Positions 1 through 14,100 of a stretch of DNA of 64,000 bases are shown here, piece after piece. Within the stretch, counting starts at the first letter, position 1; every line of letters starts with the position of its first letter. The notes beneath the pieces are model-generated. The model did no database searches. It was not told the DNA's origin and was given only the letters and a program-made list of their open reading frames with translations. Origin of the DNA: Monomorium pharaonis (taxonomy: Eukaryota; Arthropoda; Insecta; Hymenoptera; Formicidae); the NCBI RefSeq assembly GCF_013373865.1, contig NC_050467.1, positions 41,233,692-41,297,691 of the forward strand, read 5' to 3'. The translations under genes were made by a program, and so were the position numbers.

Positions 1-430
1 GCTCCTCTGCGTGAGGGATCGCGCTCTAAGAGATTGGTCTATCTATAGATAGAATCCGGGCGTGGATTGGAAAAAGGGAACGTCTCTCTCTTTCTCTCTC
101 TCTCTTTCTCTCTTGCGAAACTAGGTGAAAGATTTATAGGAGACGCGAAGTAAACAGAAGCAATATCAGGAACACGGCCAGTTATTGCCAGATATCAACC
201 TCGATTTCGCGAAAACGCGAAATTAAATCTCGCGACTGAAATTCACCGCGAACGGCGGGGTAAGTGGGCGCTCATAATGCGAGTAGCATCCGCATGACTT
301 ATTCGCGAAGTTTAATTATAAATTTATCTGGGCTCGGTGACCTGGCGGCACGTACAAAAGAAAGACGTCTTCTGTCACGACGCTTTTATCTGTTGAAATG
401 TTCCAAAGAGGACACTCTTTAAAAAGTCGC

Positions 431-431
<1 letters not shown>

Positions 432-511
<80 letters not shown>
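432..511. repeat. (TC)n microsatellite, about 40 units
   Basis: Near-perfect TC/GA dinucleotide tract of about 80 bp, polypyrimidine on the plus strand. It lies in a Fat-like intron and faces a complementary (GA)n tract 350 bp downstream. Confidence 0.98.
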
Positions 512-513
<2 letters not shown>

Positions 514-859
514 GTAAAGGTCATTTTAATGTTTTCGTGGCGTCTAAATTTGAAATGTTGCAAATCGGATTTCAATCTTCGTTTCGCGCGATGTACTCGT
601 ATACAGTGAGGTTGTGTACAAGAGTCTTGGATGCGCGAGGACGTCGTCTCGGATACGGCAACACTCGGTTTTACGATCCGAAGCTCCTATTTCCTTCTTC
701 TCTTCCGGTCAGCACAGTCGACTGCTCAGATCGTACGTGCGATATTCGCGCATGAAAGTCCAGGATTTTCGTCGCAGGACGTAGAGAAACGTGCGCGATA
801 AGACAACGACTTGCCGTGAACGAGAAAAAGGGGTGCGGCCATACGAAAAGTCGTAACGG

Positions 860-861
<2 letters not shown>

Positions 862-913
<52 letters not shown>
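862..913. repeat. (GA)n microsatellite, about 26 units
   Basis: Near-perfect GA dinucleotide tract of about 52 bp on the plus strand, the reverse complement of the tract at 432-511. Confidence 0.98.
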
Positions 914-915
<2 letters not shown>

Positions 916-2181
916 CTAGAAAGCTATCGCATTACGCGGAGGGATATCTTCTGGGAACGCCTTCCCGAAGCGCTTTTCTTTTACTTCCCTTATTCATTTT
1001 CCAGCTAATAATCGACGGCACGAAACCGCCGAGGAAAAGTACATCTATGTGCGTTATGTGTTATGTGCGTTTCCCTGAATAATCGAACGAGAATATTAAT
1101 TTATGCGCGTGTCTTCATTTTAGTTATAGAATTCAAAGACACTGTTATTTATCGCGACACACGCGGAAAGAGAAAATGAGAGCGCAATTTGTATATTAAT
1201 AAATGCCTCGACGAAGAAGAGGGAGAGAAATAGAAATTTACGTAGTAAAGCTTTTATTACGGGAGACGTTATTGCAATCGAGTCAGCGATATGTTGTCGC
1301 TGGTATTCGATTTGTTAATAGCTGTTGACTATCTGTGTTAATTCAACCAGAATTAATCAGAATTCGTATTAACTTATTTATACGCTGAAATTTACCTTTT
1401 TTGACTTTTCAATATCCGGATATTGTTAAACCCGTTTTGATAACATATAGTTTTCTCCATCTTTTTCCCTGTCTCTCTTTTTATGATCGTAACACACACA
1501 TACACACATATTTATAATATTTTCTGATTAATAAAATTTTCATATTTATGGGATCATTAATATCGATATATTTTTGCTTTATGCATATTATCGAAATGTG
1601 ATTAACATAAAAATAAAATTTTAAATACACGGTAGAATGGTTTTACATAATTTATCAGGTAATCATTCTTGCTTTGCGCATTTTTTTATTTCGATATTTA
1701 TTAACATTTTTTTAGTCTTCAATTTTATTATATTCTAATATAACGAATCCCACTTAATCATTGATTAATTCAGATTCATAAAATATTGAATGCAACTTAT
1801 TGATTATGTTAAAAAATGCTCAGAATTATTCGAAGAAGAAAAAAATATGTAATACAATACTTTAGTAAAATGTATATATTATGTATGGTTTAAATCTTGC
1901 TAACAATCGTAGTTTTATTTTTAAATCGTAGTTTTATTTTTCGAAAATTTATATATTTTATTATTTTTTAATTAAATTTATTCCATTATTTTAGAGTTAA
2001 ATTTTACTTCGCTGTTTTAGTTAAATTAATTGCATGGGAACAAATGAGAACGAAAACGACGTAGGAATGAATAACATTGAATAGAATTCTCGACATTAAA
2101 TTAATTTAACAACAGGGTACGCTCGATGATATATAAAATTGTTATTAATTACTATAATTGATGATTATGTAATGATTTCAG

Positions 2182-5100
2182 GTGACAGTAAGAGACAACG
2201 GTAGACCACCTTTGTCGTCGACCACGAGGGTCGTCATCGAGGTGGCGGATGTCAACGACCATGGTCCTGAATTCGAGCAGAAGTTCTACACGGTCCAGAT
2301 CCCGGCGTCACCGGCGACCGACAAGCCGCTCTTCCAGGTACAGATTTCACCACGCGCGTATTACACGCTGTCTTTTGCCCGATGGGCTTTTCATTCATCC
2401 GTGTGTTTCTTGTAAATACGTTTTCCACCGTCGACGAATGGACCGGGGGCACGGAACAAAAGCGGTCGCGAGCGGGCGACCCAGATCTCTCCCAGAACGC
2501 TCACCGCTTTCTCCCCGTTGTCGTCCCCGTGTGTAAAAAGCGCCCACCTTTGTGTCTCCCCGCTGTACATACCGTGCGTTACCTGTGAAATTGTTTTAAT
2601 CTGCAATGCGCGGACGGCGAATCGCGTGGTAAAAATCCTTACGACGACGATTTAGTCCGCGGAACTCGCGGAACTATTCCACAACCAACGCATGACTCGC
2701 AGAAACGTCACGCTGTCATAAAAACGAAAGGAAACCCAGCCTGATGTATTACAGCAATATGAAGCAGAGACCGCTTGCGACTTCTTCCCCTTTCTCTTTC
2801 CTCGCTTCTCGTTATCGTTTTCCCATCAGAGCCTTCTCCTCTCGATGTGATCAAAGTCACCCGAGGTATCGTCGCATAGAAAGGGTAGCTTTAGCTCATG
2901 TGCCCTAACACGAGCATCTCTGGCATAGCCATCGTCCCACTTCCCTCTTTCCCACTTCTCTCTCCCTCTCTTTCGTAACCTTTGTGAATACGAAGGTGAA
3001 CCTCCATGTGAGCGTCGCACGTCCGCTGCAAACACGAGCATCGGCCGGAGGCCGGCCGGCGCAAATTAAATTACGAGGCGTCGCTGAAACGGTGCAGACC
3101 TAATTGAAGATGGGAGAATTTACGACCTTGATCCAAGGGAGATCAATACTTAAACGCACCGCGCTTTACAATTAGGCACGACCGTGAGATTTTCAATGGC
3201 AAGAAGAAAATGTCCTTTTAATTAGTAATTCCGATTTATCTATTGCAGAGAGATGAAACGCAAAAAGTTTACCCTGTCTCTCTTGATCGGATATCGCGTA
3301 TAAAACGTGCTAATTTTCGTTACGTCGGTCGAATCTCATGCACGCGCGCACACAAATGTATATATATATATATACGTTATACGACGCAAATATTAACGTT
3401 ATTTGTTCACAGCTATACCATACATATGCGGAATGTGTTTAATCCGCGTCGTTTTACGAGGAAACAGAAAAACGCCGGGAAAAATGCTTTTCACTGCAGC
3501 CCAAACGCGGCGTCTGAAAAATACGAAACGGAGAAACGAAATTTTTCGAAACAAAGGCATTAACTTTGCATCATGAGACAATACCTGCTGATCTCTCGTC
3601 GACCAACCAAAAAAAAAAAAAGAATTAAAAATTAAAACACACGTTTCCATTCGCGCGTGAGATACATGTTAACTAATTTTGCGACCGCGTATATGTGACA
3701 CCGGGGTGCGCCATTACGTCGATGCAAGATGAGAAACACGTGCGAAAGTAGTTATGCAAAAATGCCAGGCCCTTTCTACTTAAAGGGATGCGGAGCGCCG
3801 CGAAGTTTCTCGCGCGGCTTTATTACGGTCGGGACTTGAATGGGCTTCGAGTTTTTCTCGGGGTGGGTTGACGCGCGAGGTCGACGACGTCGTTGTCGGG
3901 GCGTCGCGGCGCAAGAAGAAGAAGGATAGCTGGGATATCGACGCGCGGACGCATATAGCCATCGGGGAGGAGAGAGAGAGAAAAAAATCGAAAATCCGCC
4001 CCGATAGAAACAGTCCTGAGGCTAAAAATTGTCCTCTCTGGTTCTCGACAGAAATCGAGGAACCGCTCGCGGGAGTTCGACCTTTCGATCGATACGTTAC
4101 TAGAGAACGGGACTTGGGAGACATTTAGCCCCGACACCTTGTCAGGAGATCGTATCTTCAGGGTAAGGACACCTTGGCACGTAAAGTAAGCGCCTAGCGC
4201 GGGCGCGCGGGCGAGCGATATGCATAGCTCTTATGTACCATGTTATTTTTTATTATACGTGGGATTGCGGCTGCGATTAAATTTCTTTTTTTTTTTTTGC
4301 GCGCGCGCGGGCCATTTGCGTTGATACACGAACGCTTTTATGCCGATTGTACGTTTTAATCCATGTTTATGGCCGCATATATATTTCTTTCTCTCATGCT
4401 ACCGCTGTGCCCGTCACTAGGACGGCCTACGTGTACACGCACTTAATTGATCACACCTTGACTGGTCGCGCGATTGAAAATGATCGGATGCTGACTGCAG
4501 CATATAAAGTTGGCAATTATAACTGATGAATATTTATATAATATACTTATGTAACATATAATGAAGATGTTTTTTATGACATGTTTATATATATATAATT
4601 GAAAGATTTTCTACAAAACAAATAAGTCTACTAGGTTAAATTTTAAGGAAACGAAAAACGTCTTATCTTTAAATTGTTGCAATGTATAAATATACATATA
4701 ATAATTTTTCTCCAGATATATGTTAGAATGTTAGATATAAGAATAAAGTTGTAGACGAAGTTTGATAAAAGCAAAAAAAGGAAATATTATTTAAAGTGTA
4801 AAGTAATATGTTTTTATTTTAAAATTTTGCAAATCACTCTTGAAAGCAATTGTTTATATTTCTTTTTATATAAATATGATAAATAAATTTACTCCGGACG
4901 TATAATAAATACAAAAGCAGAATTTTTAGGGTTTAATTTGATATTTTGGAAATCTGAAAAAAACCTGGATTTTGTATAAATTGTATATTGATCTATTTAT
5001 CTATTTTTTTATATTTTCCTTTTCACGTTTTTGGAACAAAATTGTTCACGATGTGACACTGCTGATAAAAACTTGATTTGACGTCGTATAACCTACATTT

Positions 5101-8100
5101 TTCCAATTGGACTTGTTTGTTTTTTATATATAGAAAAGCTTTCGATTAATATAAGCACTTTATTCGGTAATCGAGTTTCCGTGCGCGGCCACTCAAGGGT
5201 TAATTGAATGTTTTGTCCTATCCAGCGCACAGTCTTTATGTACTATATGTATATACATATAACATAGTTGGCATTCTTGGTTGCACACCCCCTTTTCATC
5301 CCCCACGTCCGTCTTTCTCTCCGTTCTCTCCTCCACGCATCCTCCTTCTCTCTTTATCTGATAATTCCTGCCTCTCTTGTGCTCGTCTACGTGTATTGCG
5401 CTCCTGAATGTTGCCTTATCGTACGACGCGAGGCTGCCGCCTGAGAATGTTCCGTTATCGTATCGCTGCTAATGATTGCGCATCACCCGAGAGGATCTTG
5501 CGGTTTGTAGGGATATCGGGGCGTGCTTTGCGAAATTTTCCGTTGGATTCCCGGGGCTTGGCACGGGTCATTCTCTCGGGTGTTTCTTCATCGCTTCAAC
5601 CACGAGGGGAATACATTTCCCAGGATCTCGCGTATTGCAACGTCATCGCGCAAGATACGTCTGCGTGAGATAACGCGATCGGAAAGATACGCTCGCTCAC
5701 AAGCGAGCGCGCAGCTGGAGGGAAATAGGGCGGAACGAGATATCGCGGATCGTATCTGCGTACGCGTATCGTCTCGGGCGCCGAGCGTTCGAAAATGATG
5801 GCAAATAACGCGGGCGCGATGCATATTGCATCGATGCATGTGCCTGTCGTAAAACACCCAGGACCAGCCAGCCAGCCGGCGGCGGCGCGGAGAGCCGAGA
5901 GAGAGAGAGAAAGAGACGTCGAGGCACGCCAGGCTCTCGACGCCTTTCTCGCGGGCCGAGTCGGGCGAGTAATTAGTCAAGTTTATCGCGACTCGATTTC
6001 CTGTTTTCTCGCGCTGAAGAAGAGATGCCGGAAGGAGAAACGCGCCGTTGGTGCGGACGAGTCGGCGGTGTACATGAAGAAAAATGCTCGCTCGAACGGA
6101 GCGACAGGAGGATACGGAGGAGCCTGTCGGTAGAGACTGCGGGGGAGCTAATACATAGAGACAGAATTTTCCCTTTAGATTTATACTGTAATACTCTCGA
6201 AGTCAAGATAGTCGCGGGACAACGTAAACTTCGAAGAATTTTTGCTAAAACTTTAGTGAAATTTAACTATTTATTGAAATATGATTAAATTGTATACAAG
6301 CAAAACTATTCCATAATATGATATAAAATATGTTGTTTGGTTAAATTTTATTAAAACTTGACTGAAAGTAAAAGCTCTTCGCGTTGTCCATGTTTGCCCG
6401 AGACCGAGACAAATATGATTTTGAAGGTAACATTCTAGTGAACATTTCTCCCCGCGCACGGACAAGTGCGATTTTTTTTCCGCTTACACGCCGGACTCGT
6501 TCGTTTTCGCCGAGGATAGCATGCAAATGTACACGCGTGCATCCTCCCGTGCGTCGCACCGTAACAGTTTCCGTTTCGCCCGGTTATTATTCTACCTTTC
6601 TCGGGGAGAGTCTGCGGCCACTACTCCGCGATCGCGATCGTTAGCACGCTTGGGGCACACCCGCGATAGAGCCGCGAGTGAGCCTGCTGCATTTTGCTAT
6701 CACAACGATCTTAGCTCTTTCTCGAAGTTACCGCATGCCATGAATTATGCCACACTGCGCTTTCGATCGAAAACCCGTTGTTTTCCGCAACGCCACGGAG
6801 GAACGTAATTGCGCAAGCTGCATCTGCCTCTATCTCTCGCGAGCCTGAATATGCATTTTAGAGGATTGCAGAGAGGAGTACCTTTTATTTCAATAAAAGC
6901 AAGATGTTTTTTAAGAGATATTTCGTGCCTTAACATGAGCCATCTTTTAATAATTATTTGCAAATTTCTATGGATGTATGAAAAACATATTAGCTCACTG
7001 CTATTGTGATTTAAGACTTAGAAACTATCTGAAACAAAACATTTAAAAAAATTCTTAATCTACACAAATATAGTGTTTATCCAATAAAAAATTTTTTTCT
7101 ACACTTAAATTAAAAATATATTTTTAAATAAATGTAATTTATATGAAGAGAAATCGTTTTGTATAATTTTAGCAAGGAATATATATTTACCTTTATTCAA
7201 TAATAATTTTCATGAAAAAAAATTGAGAGGAAAAAATATCAAATAGAAAATAATAAAATCCTTAAATTATAAATTTAAATTTTTTAATACTATTATTATT
7301 AAATACCAATCATATTGTTCTCTTTAGACAACTGTTGTATTATTGAAATAAAAATGTAATATCGTTAAAATTTAAGATTATCAAATTCTTTAAAGGAGAT
7401 TTATAGTTTTGCTTATACATGAGACAATGATTATTAAATGGCATATATCAGTTTCAATTTAATACAATTTTTTTCAATGTAATTATTGTTCTCGGGGTAT
7501 GTCAATTTTTGTTCGCAGTGTTCTTGAATATAGATTATACGAAGTATACTACTATTTCTTTCATGCCGGATGAATTTCCGTCACAGTAGATACTTGGGGG
7601 TTTATCACAATGTAACAGCAGCGGGATAAATCTCGAAATTTGCATCTAGGTTCTTGCATACGACCAGGACATCGGTGACAACGGGAGAATCCAGTATAGC
7701 ATCAAAGGCGGTCGGGGAAAGGGCAAATTTAAAATTCACCCCACCACGGGGATGGTGTACTCCCAACGTGGATTCGAGGCTGGTCAAGAATACGAAATGA
7801 TGGTAATCTTTTTTTGTTATTAATTAAAAATGTTTTGGCGATGTACAAATAAATATTTTATTTATTAATAAAAAGAGCGCAATCTCTTTGTGTAATTGAA
7901 AATAGAAAATAGAATTTCAGAATTTAATCGTTGAAAATGAAAATCGTACAGAATGAATAACTATACAGTGTGAAAGATAATTATACACATACCGACATAC
8001 AAAATGTTAACTTTGCGAACTGTGTTACAATCACGACGTATTTCTGCGCTTCGTAAAGAAATTAGATAGATAAATTAATAAGTAAAATATAGTACACATA

Positions 8101-11100
8101 AATTGTTTGTTTTTTCCTGAAGCAACGTTAAATTGTGTAACAATTTGCGCATAGAGATTGGAATAAAAAATTGAAGTGTAAATTTGCATCGTATCACAAC
8201 ACATTGGAGTTTAGATTCTGACTTTATAATATAGCATATTCATATTCCGATATTCCTACTATGTAAACTCGATTTGAATGAGAGTTTCCACGCGCTGTAT
8301 ATCCCGCAGATACGAGCGGCCGATCACGGCGAGCCCCAGCGCAGTCATCAGACTCGAGTTTCCGTTCAAGTTGTGGAAGCACCGAAGGAATCGGAGAACC
8401 CTCCAGTGTTTAAGACAAACAATCAAAGCGTGGAAGTTACAGAGAGCGACGAGGCGGGCTTTTTAGTCGCTCTCGTGCAAGCTAGCGACAAAGACGGTGA
8501 TCCTCTGTGGTACGATATTTTAGGTAAGAATGAAGTAGAATAGAATTTATTTACCTTGGCTTTTTTGCCAAGAAAGATTAGATGAAGACCGATACATATT
8601 ATTTTTCACGATGATCCAGAATGAGACGGTGTGTCCGATATTATTCTCGTGCTAAAGATATGATCGTTTAGTAATTTAACTTTTAATTTTAAGGTTTCTT
8701 GTCACAGAAGATTTCTTTATTTTAAATTTACATTTCTTTATTAATCATTTAGATGAATAAATCAGTTAATTGAATTTAATTGCAAAGGTAATGAATTTTT
8801 AATTAAAAGGTAAAAAATTAGAGTCAAGACACAGCTAATTAATAATTCACTCAGCGATAACGTCGGCCCGAGCTGGCACCATAATGTTGATTTTTTAATT
8901 TGATTTCGTGCAGGAATTTTTATAAGAATCTTCTCTTATAATTTCTAAGTTATAAGACTTTATGTGAAAAGTGGTGCGATTTCGGGAATTTTTCTTTCTT
9001 TCTTTCTTTTTTTATTTTTTTTTTTAACTTTTTATGTTATGATTCCGCGTGTCTATAACGGGATCAAGTGCAAGAGATCTTAAGAGTCTCAAATTTGCCG
9101 ATACGTTTCAGACGGCGACAAGCGCGACGAGTTTTTCATCGGTCGCGACAACGGCAACGTGCTGCTGGCCAAGAGATTGGATTGGGAGACTCAGAATTTT
9201 TACAATCTCACGATCGGTGTAACCGACGGCGTGCACACGACACTGGCGCAGCTGCTCGTTACGGTGATCGACATCAACGATCATCGGCCGGAGTTTACTG
9301 AGAGTACGTATCGCGTCGACATCTCGGAGAACGTCGAAAAGGGCGAGCGGATTCTACAACTGCACGCGACCGATGAGGACGAGGACAAGAAGGTCTTCTA
9401 CAGTTTGCACGCGGCGCAGACACAGGCCTCGCTTGAGATCTTTCATGTGGACTCGGTTCTGGGTTCGATCACGTTGAACGAACCGCTTGACCGGGAGACC
9501 ATTGAGGAACACGTGCTGACGGTGATGGTCAAGGATCAGGGTACGCCGGCGAAGCGCAACTACGCCCGAGTGATCGTCACCGTGCACGATCACAACGATC
9601 ACGCGCCCGAGTTCATCAGCGAGATCATCCAAGGCAAGGTGTACGAGAGCTCGCCAATCGGTACGGCGGTGGTGCAGGTGTGCGCGATCGATCGGGACCG
9701 CGGCGAGAACGCCAGAATCACTTATTCAATCACCTCCGGCAACGTCGGCAACGTGTTCACCGTCGATCCGGACCTCGGTTATATCCGCGTCGCGCGCGAG
9801 CTCGACCTCAGCGTCTCCTCGGAGTATATTCTCCTCGTGAAGGCGACCGATCACGGCTCGCCCGCGCTGGCGAACACCGTACCGGTGCATGTAATGGTGA
9901 CGATGGCCGACAACGCGCCGCCGCGCTTCATTCAGAAGGAGCTGTCCGCGGAAATATATGAGAATCAGCAGTTGGGCACGTACGTGAAGCACGTGGAGGC
10001 ACGGAGCACATCGTCGCTGCAGTTCGAGATCGTGCGCGGCAATCGTGACGACACGTTCTTCGTAAATCCAAGCACCGGCGTGATCGTCATCAAGAATGAG
10101 CTGGACTACGAAAAGACCAAGTTCTACAATCTGACTGTCTCGGCCACGAATATGGCCGGCGCCTCGGCCACTTGCAACGTCATCGTTCACGTGCTTGACC
10201 GGAACGACAATGCCCCACGTTTCCTGCAGGCTCAATACAGCGGCGAGATCAGCGAGGGTGCCAGCATTGGATCCCTCGTGTTGACCAACACGAGCGCACC
10301 CCTTGTCATTAAGGCCGAGGACGCGGATTCCGAGTTGAACGCGCTGCTCAACTACGACATCGTCGAGGATCTGCCGCGCAAGTACTTCCACATAGACTCC
10401 AGCACTGGCGCCATACGAACGGTCATGCTGCTGGACCACGAGACCATACCGATGTTCGCGTTTCACGTGAAAGTCTCGGACCTCGGCAAGCCAAAGCTCT
10501 CGTCCGAGACCACCGCCAAGGTGATGATAGTCGTGACGGACGTCAACGATTGTCCACCCAAGTTCTCTAAGACTGATTACAATGTAACGCTTCTGCTGCC
10601 GACGTATAAGAACGTCGCCGTCACTCGAGTGAACGCCGTGGATCCTGACAGCTCCGAGGGCGCCGCATTGAGGTATGCGCTACAGAAATATTAATGGACT
10701 TTCCCCTGCTTTCCAGTCAAGATCTTTATTTGCATTTTGTTTTCAGTATTAAATGCAGCTTTAGTTTCACAATTTATAATAGTGCATTTTACTTATGTTG
10801 TATTATCAATTTTAGAAGAATAAATCTCGAATTCGCGTATTTATAAAAAATATTCTTTAAATATTTAGTTAAAAATCACATGTAACAGTCCTATAAAATA
10901 AATTAAAATGTATTTATATTTTAAATTATTTATGAAAGTTGTGTGAATAACATTATATATTTCTATAATTACTTTTAATAATAAAATTATTATTTTATGT
11001 AAATAATTTTATGTAAATAAAATATAAATGTTATTCAATTTATTTCGATTAATTTGATTTACGACTGAAATTTTGTTATAATAGAGAAGTAAAATGCCTG

Positions 11101-14100
11101 TATTTATATAAAAAATTTTAATTTTTGTAATTTCTTACATTTTTATTACACATTACTACTTTTATATAATTTTTGACCTAAATGTAAAATTGCTGCCAAA
11201 TTTTTTGCAAATGCAATATAAAACAAAAAATCTGTAATTTTTTATAATTCTTTACTTTAAAAATACTTATATAATTAATCTTTAATTACATTTTTAATAT
11301 TCTCAATTTGTTTATCTGGTGATTAATACATTTCATATATATTTAGATACGATATTATCGATGGGAATAAGGCTCACACCTTCGATATCGATGCCCAGAG
11401 CGGCATTATTACGGTCCATAATCCAGAACGTATGAAGAAGAACTATCTTCTCCACGTGCGAGTGTCGGACGGCAAGTACTCAAGCGTGGCGCAGGTGAAC
11501 GTGATGGTAGAAAAATCAGAGAATTCCGGTTTGATCTTCCAGAAGAATGTATACGAAGGTGCTATCCTGGAGAATTCTACGAAGATTACAACCGTGGTAG
11601 TGGTAAACGTTCTTGGTAGTTCATTAAACGAGCACATTGTCTTCAGCATTCTTAATCCCACCGACATGTTCGTGATTGGACCAACTTCCGGCGCGATCAG
11701 AACCAATGGCATACGATTCGATAGAGAGATGTGCGATCATTATGAATTAATTGTTGAGGCGAAGAGCCATCCTCCAGATCGAGAGAAGCCCAGGGTTGCT
11801 CATGTCATAGTAAACGTCACTATACTCGACATCAATGATAACTGCCCAATGTTCGTCAATTTACCTTACTACGCTGTCGTCTCTGTTGACGCTCAAAAGG
11901 GCGATGTCATTACAAAGGTAAAAGGAATTTCTTAATCTCTAATTTTTTAACTATTAATATTTGAATTTACACAAAACAATTTTTTTTTAATTTAACAAAT
12001 TTTTTAAAATAATTATAACTTATTCTATAAATTAACTTATCCTATATTTTCTATCAATCATTTTATTATCATTGTTTCTTACATCATCATTACAACATCA
12101 CTATATATATATATATGAAATATTTTTCTTCTTAATTTCAATCTTAACCTTGTGTATCGAATTCCAAACTTTTCACTTTTATCATTTAGGTTCATGCGAT
12201 AGACATGGACAGCGGCGATAACGGCGAGGTAAGATACGAGTTGAAGAAGGGTCACGGCGAGCTCTTCAAGGTATGCCGGAAAACCGGTGAAATATCGTTA
12301 AAGCAGAATCTTGAAGGTCACAATCGCGAGTATCAGCTCACGATCGCCGCGTACGACGGCGGTAAGTTTGTTAAAGTAAGGCAAAGTCAATAACTTGCTT
12401 TCCGCTTGATCCCGTTTTAAATGAGCTTCTAAATATGATTGCAGGAATAACGCCGTGCTCCATTGAGGTGCCAGTCAACGTGAAGGTGATAGATCGCTCG
12501 ATGCCGGTATTTGACAAGCAATTCTACACGGATAGCGTGCTCGAGAGTATAGAAGTACATTCACCTCTGGCGTTATCCATTCAAGCTGAGTCACCGCTGA
12601 ATCGCAAACTCATATATAGCATTACTAAGGGTAATGATTTTGAGGAGTTTGCCCTGGACTTCAACACGGGTAAGTAAAATACAACGCACAGATTCTTAGG
12701 CATGTACTGTCAGATGACAAACGAGAGAATTCTATGTTAGTGAATAATTTCATATGAGATAGTAAAGTAAAAGTTGTATAATACAGTAAAAAAGTAGAAA
12801 CATATATGAATTGGCGATGCTGTTTTCTGTTAGTTACGCAACAAGAAATATTATAAAACAAATTTACTTAAAAGTTTTCTTGATCGATAAAAATGATGGT
12901 GTTTCATACTTTTAATTGAACTTTTAATTGCAAACATAAATGTTAAAATCAATTTTATCCGGATCCTAAAATATTCCCGTTTTAATTTTGTAACTTGGCT
13001 AAGGGACTTACACTATTCAAACTACAGAAGGGTTTCTTATGATATATTCCTAATATGGCTATCCCTAGTAAACTCAACATATATCAATTGTGCTATATGG
13101 TAAATGGTTACTAAGTCCTAATCGTGTAACAATATTTGCGAAATTAGGGGAAAACATAATAGTTTTAATTATGAGATATTAAAAATTAGATATTTTCACA
13201 TACATGTTAAAATCTAAATCGATTAACGCCGATTCTACATTTTATTATCTTATTTTATATCTTTCTTTATTTAATAATTTTGCTTTCTAATGAATATATC
13301 GGTTATGTACTTTTAGTGGCTGTTTGTATTGACGGTTATTTTTTCATAGATTGTTTTATTAGATCGTTTACTTGTATTCAGATCGTGATACTTATTCCAT
13401 ATGTATATCTTACAATTGCTTGTGTCTGGAAACTAGAGATTAAAGTCTTGTTGTATCTCCCTGTTTCGCAGCCCCTGACAGTAACAATGGTCCTTGTGAG
13501 TATAAAAACAAAATTCTAGTTCTATCGGTCTATGCTGTGTTGCTATGCTATATTTATACACCGCTCTGTGTTTATGCACAATGTAATATCACAAGCAAAT
13601 CGCTGCAGTTGGGTCGAACAGATTGAAACAATGCGCGAGCAACGAAATTGAATTTGGATAAATCTGAGATTCAATAACCAAATCAGAAGAACGGCTTGTA
13701 TTCCAACTCAATAGCGTGGAATACAACAATGTAGAACTTCCAGATTTGAATTTCTTGCTTGCTTTTAATTCAGAGATGTCTTTATCTATGTATTTTACTT
13801 CAGAGATATCTCGTATAAACTTTTGAAGAACAAAGTCGAAGTCGTTTCTAGATGCACATACAAACGATTGATTGCTGTCATGTATTCAATATGAAATCGC
13901 ACTTTTAATCTTCAATCTTCAATGGAAAATGTAATTAACAGTTCAGAATATGTATACGCTTATCAATTGCTGCAGCGCTTGATTGAATTTCCAATTAACA
14001 TTTTGATCGATGCAAATTATTCAATTATCTTATGCAATTACCATGACAAAACACTGACACGTGCGATCTCTCTTAGTTACATACATAATATACGTTGTGT

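Larger units (their letters stand above)
1..2181 (+). other. Intron of Fat-like gene (upstream part)
   Basis: No exon supported here. The acceptor AG at 2180-2181 opens the first visible exon, so this is intron sequence. The first kilobase is GC-richer with two long dinucleotide tracts; from about 1080 it becomes AT-rich. Reading frames in this stretch have no cadherin, EGF or other recognisable signature. Confidence 0.7.

Noticed and set aside
5588..5980. 130-codon minus-strand frame and overlapping plus frames in the Fat-like intron
   Set aside because: GC-rich stretch with few stops; Arg/Ser-rich composition, no domain, overlapping frames on both strands.
9726..10466. 246-codon minus-strand frame antisense to cadherin repeats (also 21319-22296, 23167-24039)
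   Set aside because: Shadow frames of GC3-rich coding exons on the plus strand.
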